From the NCBI RefSeq assembly GCF_003403095.1, contig NZ_CP031555.1, positions 4,342,001 through 4,406,000 of the forward strand: a stretch of 64,000 nt of DNA. The letters are read 5' to 3'. The translations under genes and the position numbers were made by a program. Position 1 is the stretch's first letter. The number at the start of each line of letters is the position of its first letter. This document shows, one piece after another, positions 56,839 through 64,000 of the stretch. The stretch is from Thalassospira indica. GTDB lineage: Bacteria > Pseudomonadota > Alphaproteobacteria > Rhodospirillales > Thalassospiraceae. The notes under the pieces were generated by a model. It did not search any database. It was given only the letters and a program-made list of their open reading frames with translations, and was not told the origin of the DNA.

Positions 56839-57747
56839 ATGTCTTTGGCATCCAAATTTTTCTGTGCTGCAAGCATTTCCGTACCTTTATTGTTTTCAGC
56901 TTCCGGTTACGCCCAAACAGAAGCCCCGGAACGCAAAGGCCCTGACTGCAGGGCATTGCTCGAAGGACATAGGGGAACATTTCAGGCTGTGCAAAGTGCG
57001 GGGCGCTCGATCTGGCAACTTTTTGATCAGTTCAATGCGACGATAAAAACCGCAAACGCCCAGAAGTCCAGCTATCGGCAGTTTCGCAAGGATGGCAAAA
57101 TGGCCGAGGCAGAAAACATGGCCGCCCAACTTGATAACACCTGGTCGGAACTGAACAGCCTGCAAAGGCAAATCGTCTCGCAAACCCATAACGGCATGTC
57201 GGCGGCCAATGCCTGGTGCGATGCAGTTGCGTCGATGACAGCCGTTGGGTGTAGCACCAGCAAAGCTCAAGCCTCTTGCGCCAAAAGTCAAAGCCAATGG
57301 AGCAAGCAATCCTCTGCCCCCATCATGACAAAAACTCAATTTGCGACCACATGGCGCAAACCCGAAGATTACAAGTTCGATCCCCCACCGGCACCATGCC
57401 CCGCTGTTGAACAGGCCAGCCCCGAACCGCGTCCCGGCGGCGAGGTTCGCGAAATACGCGGCCGCGCTTTTGTTGTCAGGGGAATGCGAAGCTATCCGGT
57501 CAAAGTCGGGATGAAGTTAGAACCCGCTGATATTATCGCTGTCGAAGAATCTTCGATGGTTCAGATTTATCTGCATGAAAGCGGTGTTCTGAAAATCACC
57601 GAGAAAACCAAGTTTGAAATTCCCAAACCACAGGCCCCGGAAACCGAACCCGGCAGTTTTGTCAAAATTGGCGATGCGTTGAAGAAAGGCCTTCAGGGCC
57701 CGTCACTTGAGGTCAAATGTTCCGGTGGTGGCGGGGCGCGCGGCTAA
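56839..57747 (+). CDS. Exported protein with FecR-like domain
   Basis: 302 residues. Sec signal peptide, cleavage near GYA-QT at about residue 25. Residues 35-170 form a helical, Gln/Ser/Ala-rich region with several cysteines (CRALLEG, NAWCDAVASMTAVGC, ASCAKSQ). About 200-262 is a FecR-like beta domain: GEVREIRGRAFVVRGMRS, VKVGMKLEPADIIAVEESS, VQIYLHESGVLKITEKTKF. The C-terminus ends in a glycine-rich GGGGARG. The ATG at 56839 has GGAGG upstream; an in-frame ATG 12 bases earlier overlaps that site. No sigma factor or TonB receptor lies nearby, so this is not a classical FecR. 45 bases upstream of the subtilase gene, likely one transcript. Confidence 0.8.
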   Translation: MSLASKFFCAASISVPLLFSASGYAQTEAPERKGPDCRALLEGHRGTFQAVQSAGRSIWQLFDQFNATIKTANAQKSSYRQFRKDGKMAEAENMAAQLDNTWSELNSLQRQIVSQTHNGMSAANAWCDAVASMTAVGCSTSKAQASCAKSQSQWSKQSSAPIMTKTQFATTWRKPEDYKFDPPPAPCPAVEQASPEPRPGGEVREIRGRAFVVRGMRSYPVKVGMKLEPADIIAVEESSMVQIYLHESGVLKITEKTKFEIPKPQAPETEPGSFVKIGDALKKGLQGPSLEVKCSGGGGARG

Positions 57748-57792
57748 CCACGACCTCTAATGTTGATTATAAATAACGCGAAAGGTCGATTG

Positions 57793-59553
57793 ATGAAATT
57801 GCTCTTTGTCCGCTTTTACGCCTTGGTCGCAGCCCTTCTGTTCACGCTGGCTTTACCTGTTGACAGCCATTCGGAAGAACTGGGCAAAATACCCTTTAGC
57901 GTTGAAGAAGGCCTGAATGCCATCGGTTATACCGAGAAATCGGCACTGCCAATTGATGGGCTAAAGGTCGCAATCATAGATGCCGGTTTCCAAGGATATG
58001 AAGAATGGGCAGCCCAGCTTCCCGAAGCTCAGAAAAACAAAATAAGGCCACGCACAGAATTCAAAACCGAAAGTGACCACGGCTTTCAGGTTCTTCGGAT
58101 CGCGCACAAGCTCATGCCAAAGGCACGGTTCTTCCTGTATGAAATCCCCTTGGAAAGTAAGATTTTTAATAAAGCAATGCCTTTGATTGTGAAGGATATT
58201 TCTAATATGGGGGTCGAGTTTGTTAATATGAGCTTGGGTCGCTACTCATCCCCGTATAATGGAGTATCCGCAAGCACAAAGGATATCCTGCAACTTTTTG
58301 ACAAATATAAGGTATTCGCCCTGATCGCTGCGGGTAACCAACGCGATAACTATCACACATGGACGATCAACGAAATCGAGAAAGGCTATATCAAGATAGC
58401 AGGAGCGGACGCCACCAACAGTTATTCCGCAACCATCCATCCATCTGCCAGCAAAACACACAGTCTGAATCTCTATTGGAAAGCCGAACCTGCTGATCCA
58501 CCCGTCACGGTGATATTGGGACAAAAAATAGATGGAAAAACCCAAATATTCCACAAATCAGCAACTAACGGCGAGATTCAATTAGATTACATTGCAAACA
58601 ACGACCCCCCAAAAAAGCGTAAAACCCCGCCAGGCCAAATCACAATACGGTCAGTCGCGCCGCCATTAAAAGACAAACCTTATGTCATTTGGATACAACC
58701 AAGTGAACAGGCAGAGAAATTTGTTGGGCGGGAAATGACACTGGCAGTACAGGGAAGTGCACGTTTCAAGATCGTTGGTGGCAATGATGGCAACCAATCC
58801 TATACAGCGTATGGAATGGTAGAAAGCCCGTATGTGATGATCGCCGGTGCTTTTGCGCGCCAGGCCAAGGGCGGGAAAAACGCGCCCGCATATTATTCCA
58901 GTTTCGGAACAACCCTGGATGGCAATATCATCCCGCACGTCATAGGGCCAGGGACTTTCATTGTCCCGCCCGATGATGAAACAATTCAGGGGACATCATT
59001 TGCGGCTCCATTCATTACAGCAGTACTCAAGATCGCCTCGCGGGAATATTATAATCCCAAGAATGTTGCAGAACGCATATCGACCCATGCCTATCTTACC
59101 TCCAATCCGCAGGGGCCCCAACGCAGCCGCTATGGCGTCCCCGATGGCCGTTTGATCTTTGACAAGAAGGCATTAAGCGCGAAGCTCGCCCCCAACAAGA
59201 TTGAGGATGTCTCCCATCGCATTGAAGGATCTGACATCGTTTTCAGCGGCAAGATCAGTCGCTGCTGTATGGAGGCGATTGAGGCCCAAATCGTCGTGGC
59301 AGTAAGTCAGGTCGTCACAAAGAATGGTCAAAAGACAGCCCAAGCGATCAAGGGTATGGCTTCCACTGCTGAACAGATATTCACTACTGGCGCAAAGGAC
59401 TATGACAAATTCCCCTTCGAGCTTCGCTTCAATGCATCGAAAATGCCCGCCGATGTGAAAGAGCTTGTCGCCCATTTCGCAGTCAAAAACCCCAGGGGTT
59501 CCTGGGCGGCAATGATACCAACAGAAAAGCCCTATGTTTTCACGCTTCCGTAA
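57793..59553 (+). CDS. Exported subtilisin-family (S8) serine protease
   Basis: 586 residues. Signal peptide MKLLFVRFYALVAALLFTLALPV. The complete triad is visible: Asp63 (VAIIDAGFQGYEEW), His96 (ESDHGFQVLRIAHKL), Ser402 (GTSFAAPF), plus oxyanion Asn182 (LIAAGNQRDN). About 220 residues separate Asn and Ser, far more than in subtilisin; the extra part (about 205-330) is beta-rich and resembles an inserted domain. Residues 480-586 form a further C-terminal domain with a CCM pair. There is no obvious propeptide of I9 type. Expected to act in the periplasm or outside the cell. Follows the FecR-like gene by 45 bases. ATG preceded by AAAGG. Confidence 0.88.
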   Translation: MKLLFVRFYALVAALLFTLALPVDSHSEELGKIPFSVEEGLNAIGYTEKSALPIDGLKVAIIDAGFQGYEEWAAQLPEAQKNKIRPRTEFKTESDHGFQVLRIAHKLMPKARFFLYEIPLESKIFNKAMPLIVKDISNMGVEFVNMSLGRYSSPYNGVSASTKDILQLFDKYKVFALIAAGNQRDNYHTWTINEIEKGYIKIAGADATNSYSATIHPSASKTHSLNLYWKAEPADPPVTVILGQKIDGKTQIFHKSATNGEIQLDYIANNDPPKKRKTPPGQITIRSVAPPLKDKPYVIWIQPSEQAEKFVGREMTLAVQGSARFKIVGGNDGNQSYTAYGMVESPYVMIAGAFARQAKGGKNAPAYYSSFGTTLDGNIIPHVIGPGTFIVPPDDETIQGTSFAAPFITAVLKIASREYYNPKNVAERISTHAYLTSNPQGPQRSRYGVPDGRLIFDKKALSAKLAPNKIEDVSHRIEGSDIVFSGKISRCCMEAIEAQIVVAVSQVVTKNGQKTAQAIKGMASTAEQIFTTGAKDYDKFPFELRFNASKMPADVKELVAHFAVKNPRGSWAAMIPTEKPYVFTLP

Positions 59554-59937
59554 ACCGAGACAACTCATGAAGGCGTCTCTCTGTTTCAAGAGAAGCTGCG
59601 ACCTTCACCCAATACCACCCACCTCTGGCTGGTGGTGTTGGGCGCAGTGCACAGACCATAGAGCGGCAGAATAATGCCAGTTGCCACACATCTCGACATT
59701 AAATTGCCGAGCAGTTTGGTCTTTGCTTGCGTGCCGCCCGACACAGGATGTCTCGTATACCTCGAAGCTATCTTGACCTTTTAGATCAGCAGAAACTAAA
59801 CTTTTGATTGATATTTTTTCGTCCATCAAACCGTTTTGGACAAAACATAAGGTCGACTAGTACATACATAGTATTGAGCGGCAATTTTGCTGTGACTATT
59901 CTCCTAACGGAGTTGCAAATGTTTCGGGAGGGTTGAC
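59554..59937. other. Intergenic region before the ankyrin operon
   Basis: 384 bases. Contains a strong stem-loop at 59608-59642 after the subtilase gene and an AT-rich stretch near 59800-59880 with TTGGAC and TACATA 19 bases apart, a poor promoter candidate. A small minus-strand open frame here has no ribosome-binding site. Confidence 0.4.
59608..59642. repeat. 12-bp stem-loop after the subtilase gene
   Basis: CCCAATACCACC pairs with GGTGGTGTTGGG (one wobble) around an 11-base loop, 55 bases past the subtilase stop. No T-run follows, so it is not a standard intrinsic terminator; it may protect the 3' end of the message. Confidence 0.55.
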
Positions 59938-60642
59938 GTGAAGGCACTTTGGATCGGAGCAGCATTGCTATTGGTACTCCACACCCCCGGCTATGCGGAC
60001 CCGTCGCGGAACCTTTATTACGGACTGAGTGATTCAAATATTGAGCTGGTCAGGGCCGCATTGGCTGCTGGTGCTAATCCGAACGAACCCGTCACTGGAA
60101 AACCACCGCTGCAAAGGGCCTGCATGGCATTTTATTCCAGAGATCGTGGAGAATTTGCCAAAGCATTATTGCAAGCCGGAGCAAACCCCAATGGCCGAGA
60201 CATCGCCGGGCATACCGCTTTGCATATCAGTGGTGGCAGAATGGATTGTGTCCCCCTCCTGCTTGCTGCCGGCGCGGACCCCAATGCCCGAACCACCGAA
60301 GACGCCTGCCCTGTTCACGGCAGACCTGTTCTTGAAAAGATACTGGGTGAATTGAACAGCCAAACCGGTCTTGAAGGACTGAAAACCTTACTGAATGCCG
60401 GGGCACGGTCCAATGTTCCCGGATGTGATGGCGGGTCCATGCATTGGCAAGCTGCCCGCAATTTCATGAACAAGGCGAATGAATATCTTCAGGGGTATTC
60501 CACCCCCACTGCTGGCTGGTGGAAACCTTATGTTCAGGCATGGCAAATACTTGATCAGGCACTTTTGGCCGATGCTGACGCACAAGATCTGATGGCACAA
60601 GCCCTTGCTGTTGCAACCACCGTTGAAAAGGAGGTCCGGTGA
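59938..60642 (+). CDS. Exported ankyrin-repeat protein
   Basis: 234 residues. Signal peptide MKALWIGAALLLVLHTPGYA. Ankyrin repeats fill about residues 30-170: NIELVRAALAAGANPN, EFAKALLQAGANPNGRD, GHTALHISGGRMDCVPLLLAAGADPNART, GLKTLLNAGARSN. The tail (about 175-234) is helical. GTG start with GGGAGGG 5 bases upstream. It would work in the periplasm as a binding scaffold, which is unusual for ankyrin proteins. First of three overlapping genes (TGATG with the next). Confidence 0.85.
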   Translation: MKALWIGAALLLVLHTPGYADPSRNLYYGLSDSNIELVRAALAAGANPNEPVTGKPPLQRACMAFYSRDRGEFAKALLQAGANPNGRDIAGHTALHISGGRMDCVPLLLAAGADPNARTTEDACPVHGRPVLEKILGELNSQTGLEGLKTLLNAGARSNVPGCDGGSMHWQAARNFMNKANEYLQGYSTPTAGWWKPYVQAWQILDQALLADADAQDLMAQALAVATTVEKEVR

Positions 60643-60917
60643 TGAAGATGATCATGCTGACATTGGTGTTCCTTACCATCGCTTTCCCGGCATCTTCAGG
60701 TTCCATCAGGGATCAGGTGGAAGCTCTGACACCCATAATCAAACAAATGCAAGACCAAACCCCGGCTCAGGATGGAAACCTTGATTTCCAGCAGCCCGGC
60801 ACATCAAAATCCCCGGACCAAAAAAGCAATCTGGAATTCCGCCCCGGCAGTGAAACTCGGCGCCAAACGATCAATGAGGCCATCAGGGCGCTGGAAGCCG
60901 AAAGTGGAGAACGATAA
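60642..60917 (+). CDS. Small exported protein of unknown function
   Basis: 91 residues: a signal peptide (MKMIMLTLVFLTIAFPASSG) followed by a short polar chain rich in Gln, Pro and Ser, with two similar segments (GNLDFQQPGT and SNLEFRPGSE) and a helical end. No family recognised. Its start overlaps the ankyrin gene stop (TGATG) and its stop overlaps the next start (TAATG), with AAGGAGG upstream, so it is a real coupled gene. Confidence 0.75.
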   Translation: MKMIMLTLVFLTIAFPASSGSIRDQVEALTPIIKQMQDQTPAQDGNLDFQQPGTSKSPDQKSNLEFRPGSETRRQTINEAIRALEAESGER

Positions 60918-63900
60918 TGAAACATCTCCGCCGCAATCTGATCGTTCTGCTTTCCGGTGTTTCACTTACGGTTATGGTTCCGGCATCGCTTCAGGCCGAA
61001 TGCCTGGCAGTGGATTTCGTATACGAACATCGCGACGCCATGCTGGCAATCAAGGACCCGGCGCAGAAAAACGATTATATGCGCAAGGCAATCTCGTCAG
61101 CCTGGAGCATGACTTCCGATACCGCCAGCAAGACAATAATGGCCTATGGCATGGGTGAAGGTCTGGCAACGGCCCCCTCACGGGCACTTGCCGAAAAGGC
61201 ACTGTCACTCAGCCATGCCGAGATGCTGAAACTTGCCAAAGGCGCCCCCGTTGATCAGCAACGCATTGCCCAAACCCTTTCCAAGATCAAACAAGGTGTT
61301 GCTGTTACCGACGATCTGAATATCTGGATGGATCGTGTCGGTATTGCCGTGGATGCTATCAATCTGATCGACTGGACAATCACCAGTATGCAAACCGGTG
61401 ATCGTTATGCAAAAGCCAAAGCTGCTCAGTCTGCTTTGTCAATTGCCAGAACAATCACGGCAAAGGTTGCAGGCGGAACCATGGGGGCAATGATGGCCTC
61501 CGCCAGTTTCATTGACTATGCAGTTTCATCCTTTGGTGAAGCTGCCCATGCTGCCTACAATGCTAACTGGTATAATGCCTACCGGGAATATTATGATAGC
61601 GGCGGACGGAACGGAGCCTTTTGGGTCGATTTGCGCCAACGCGGCGGAGATCAGGCCGTTGAAGCAGAACTGAACAAGTTCTGGGATGATCCTGGGGCTT
61701 ACGCCAATCTTCAGGGCAAGGACGTTCCCCGCCCCTTCATCGGGGATGGATTGGCGATTGCCAAACAGAAAAAGATCTATGCTGGTCGTTACATGACCGA
61801 ACGCATAGAGCCCATGGTTGCACAAGAAACCGCAGACCGGGCAGAAGCCGCTTGGGAAGTTGCCTCGCAAGAATATCGTCGTGCTTGCTATGCAGCCAAA
61901 GCCGAAGCACAAACGCTCCAAACTGTTGAAACTATGCTGGCATCCCTGCAAACAGCAGGAGATGCGGATGAACGGCTGTTTTTTGCGGTCCGCAGAAACG
62001 ACCTTGATGCAATCGATGCTGCATTGGCCGATGGCGGAGATCCGTTAAAAACCATTCCCGATCAAGGGTACAACGCATTGGATGCGGGTATAGTCCTTAT
62101 GATCAGCGAAGGTGACGGACAAGACGGCCTTGCCCGTCTTTTGGCATCGGGTGTTTCACTTGATCAGGCATTTTTCGGCCGCGATCAGACTCCGTTAACC
62201 GCCGCCCTGGACAAAAATGCCCAAAGTGCGATTACCTTCCTGCTCAAACATGGCTATCCAGTTGACAAGCCGCGTAAGGATGGCAGAACTGCCCTGATGC
62301 TTGCCGCCTTCAAAGGGCAACAGGAAATCGTCACAACACTTCTTTCTGCCGGAGCGTCGGTTATCCCTGTGGATGGTGATGGCATCGATGCGCTTGGCTA
62401 TGCTGCCAATGGCAGCCGCGCAGATATTATTCCCCTTTTGATCTCTGCCGGGGCGCAACCGAACCGGCTTGCGGCCAATGGCCTGACACCTTTGATCATT
62501 GCCGCGGCGCGTGGAAACATGGCAACGGTCCAGACCCTGATTGACGGGGGCGCCAGTCCCGCAATGAAGGGAAAATCAGGCACAGCGTCACATTATGCCT
62601 CTCTCAAGGGACATATGGAAATTGCTGAATATCTCAAAGGATTGGAAACAAAGGCTGGGCCGCTTGATATCGTGTCAGCCAGCCCTTTTCAGCCGACAAT
62701 CATTTCAGGTAATGTCGAATTTGTAGATCTGCGTTTGGCCAAACAAACCCAGGGTCCGCTTGACTGGAAAATCTATATCGATGATGTCGCAATACTGGGC
62801 TGGCGACCACGGGCAACATCGGAAGAAGGAACCTTTTCTTTTGAAGTCGTCGCCAAAAATGAAGGGACATCCAATTTTACCGTACGTGTGACCGATGCCG
62901 CAGGGAATAAGGGCACTTGGTCAACAAGGTTCACGTCTGAACTTGGTTATACCGAATTGGTCAAAAGGGCTACCGAGGCGATCAAAAGCAAGGATATGGC
63001 CGAAATCAAAAAGCTGGCCTCAAACCCGAAAACAGCCAACATCCTGTCGCGAGAATGTGTCAACTGGGATCAGGAAACGATGCAATGTCGCATGATGCTC
63101 AGTGGGTTCGCATTGGTCGCTGCGATAGCAGCTAATGACACATCTGCTGTAGATGCACTTCTTGTTGCTGGCGTTCATCCTGATTCGCGGTTTGCATCGA
63201 GCAACTGGAACAAGGGATATTCCCCCATGACCTATGCAGTTGCCGGCGGACGCCCGGAAATTGCACGAATCCTGGTTGATGCCGGTGCGAATATCAATCA
63301 CATCAACCCCAACGGCAGTAATGCGTTTATAACGGCATTGGCCATTGGCCGGATTGATCTGGCGAGATGGCTGATGCAGCGCGGTGCAGATGTCAATGTG
63401 CCCTATCGCGAGGACGGAAAGGTCTACTCTGCCCTGCACATAGCGGCAACGGCGGAGAACATACAGCTCTTTAGAGAACTGTTGCAAAACGGGGCCCAAA
63501 TAACCACCGATGATGCAGGGCACACACCAGGATATTACATCTACTGGCTCACCAAGGACGTAGAGCTTGCCGTTGCAGCAGGTTATCCCGAAGCACGGGA
63601 ATATGAAGCCAAGGCAAACGACCCAGGCTTTGACTGGGCCGAATTCGCCCGCCGAATGCAGCCTGCATTGCAGCAATTCGGACAGAATGTGGCTGCCGCC
63701 CAACAACAATATAATCAGCGCGTTGCCGATATTAATGACACTTACAATAGTCAGCTTGGGCAGATGTATAACAGCTTAAACCAAACACAGTCGCCATATT
63801 CAAGCGGGTCATCAATCTCGTCTTTTGCCGCGCCGGAAATTGAGACATCTGACAACTCAAAGGCAACATCCAGTGAGTGGGAGAAGTTTGGCCCACACAT

Positions 63901-64000
63901 TCAGCCTTTGCCCTGTTTGTTGGCGTTTGAAGTCGGGGTGCTGAAAGGACGGGGGCTTTCTCCAGTTCCCGGGGCATTCTTCCATGGCGAAACGCAGAAT
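60917..64000 (+). CDS. Large exported ankyrin-repeat protein (3' end beyond the window)
   Basis: Open for 1,028 codons to the last base; the C-terminus is missing. Signal peptide MKHLRRNLIVLLSGVSLTVMVPASLQA. Residues about 30-350 form an Ala-rich helical region with no recognised family. A first ankyrin block spans about 353-580 (DGRTALMLAAFKGQQEIVTTLL, NGLTPLIIAAARGNMATVQTLI). A beta-rich, Ig-like module spans about 588-676 (WKIYIDDVAILG, TVRVTDAAGNKGTW). A second ankyrin block spans about 728-871 (GYSPMTYAVAGGRPEIARILVDAGANIN). A Gln/Asn/Ser-rich stretch follows (about 900-990). Start overlaps the previous stop in TAATG. Periplasmic or surface scaffold; partner unknown. Confidence 0.87.
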   Translation, partial: MKHLRRNLIVLLSGVSLTVMVPASLQAECLAVDFVYEHRDAMLAIKDPAQKNDYMRKAISSAWSMTSDTASKTIMAYGMGEGLATAPSRALAEKALSLSHAEMLKLAKGAPVDQQRIAQTLSKIKQGVAVTDDLNIWMDRVGIAVDAINLIDWTITSMQTGDRYAKAKAAQSALSIARTITAKVAGGTMGAMMASASFIDYAVSSFGEAAHAAYNANWYNAYREYYDSGGRNGAFWVDLRQRGGDQAVEAELNKFWDDPGAYANLQGKDVPRPFIGDGLAIAKQKKIYAGRYMTERIEPMVAQETADRAEAAWEVASQEYRRACYAAKAEAQTLQTVETMLASLQTAGDADERLFFAVRRNDLDAIDAALADGGDPLKTIPDQGYNALDAGIVLMISEGDGQDGLARLLASGVSLDQAFFGRDQTPLTAALDKNAQSAITFLLKHGYPVDKPRKDGRTALMLAAFKGQQEIVTTLLSAGASVIPVDGDGIDALGYAANGSRADIIPLLISAGAQPNRLAANGLTPLIIAAARGNMATVQTLIDGGASPAMKGKSGTASHYASLKGHMEIAEYLKGLETKAGPLDIVSASPFQPTIISGNVEFVDLRLAKQTQGPLDWKIYIDDVAILGWRPRATSEEGTFSFEVVAKNEGTSNFTVRVTDAAGNKGTWSTRFTSELGYTELVKRATEAIKSKDMAEIKKLASNPKTANILSRECVNWDQETMQCRMMLSGFALVAAIAANDTSAVDALLVAGVHPDSRFASSNWNKGYSPMTYAVAGGRPEIARILVDAGANINHINPNGSNAFITALAIGRIDLARWLMQRGADVNVPYREDGKVYSALHIAATAENIQLFRELLQNGAQITTDDAGHTPGYYIYWLTKDVELAVAAGYPEAREYEAKANDPGFDWAEFARRMQPALQQFGQNVAAAQQQYNQRVADINDTYNSQLGQMYNSLNQTQSPYSSGSSISSFAAPEIETSDNSKATSSEWEKFGPHIQPLPCLLAFEVGVLKGRGLSPVPGAFFHGETQN

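Noticed and set aside
59605..59829. Minus-strand 74-codon frame before the ankyrin operon
   Set aside because: Lies in the hairpin region, no ribosome-binding site, no family.

Overview
The window looks like a chromosomal segment of a marine or soil alphaproteobacterium, most likely Rhodospirillales and possibly Thalassospira. This rests on the gene content (C-P lyase, TAXI-TRAP transporter, protocatechuate 3,4-dioxygenase, carnitine/betaine catabolism, malate synthase G), GC-rich codon use and alphaproteobacterial-type regulators. The genus is inference from gene style, not from a search. There is no rRNA, complete tRNA, insertion sequence or CRISPR array.

Layout. 0-13 kb holds mixed metabolic genes: a small PLDc_N-like membrane protein, a TAXI-type TRAP transporter (binding protein plus fused permease), an MFS carrier, malate synthase G, methionine aminopeptidase, a Cache-HAMP-GGDEF protein, pcaHG with a divergent LysR regulator, and a TRIC/UPF0126 membrane protein. 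13-25 kb is a complete phosphonate system: phnF divergent from phnGHIJKLMN, then convergently phnC-phnD-phnE, a hexapeptide transferase and a DUF1045 2H-phosphoesterase. A shared GTATAGAC element lies in both promoter regions and a Pho-box-like site lies before phnC. 25-38 kb holds an Ldh2-family dehydrogenase, a META lipoprotein, a BCCT transporter with a universal stress protein, a peptide-type ABC transporter, a CocE-type hydrolase and an HSL-type hydrolase.

38-53 kb is a quaternary-amine catabolic island. A carnitine dehydrogenase-thioesterase fusion (cdhA-cdhB) and a BKACE enzyme (cdhC), with a divergent GlxA-type regulator, would turn L-carnitine into glycine betaine. A Rieske oxygenase and its reductase (gbcA, gbcB) would take betaine to dimethylglycine. 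An FAD-GcvT dehydrogenase with etfBA and purU would take dimethylglycine to sarcosine and handle electrons and one-carbon units. A second GlxA-type regulator (gbdR-like) sits between these operons.

After a secreted metallo-beta-lactamase-fold protein, 53.7-54.1 kb contains two short copies of what reads as the 3' end of an initiator tRNA, each followed by a terminator, with a perfect hairpin between them. Beyond it the sequence becomes visibly AT-richer and accessory: a two-TM protein of unknown function, a hybrid histidine kinase, then a run of exported proteins (FecR-like domain protein, subtilisin-family protease, ankyrin protein, small exported protein, and a very large ankyrin protein cut by the window end). 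This exported ankyrin/subtilase/FecR cluster is the best candidate for an undescribed system.
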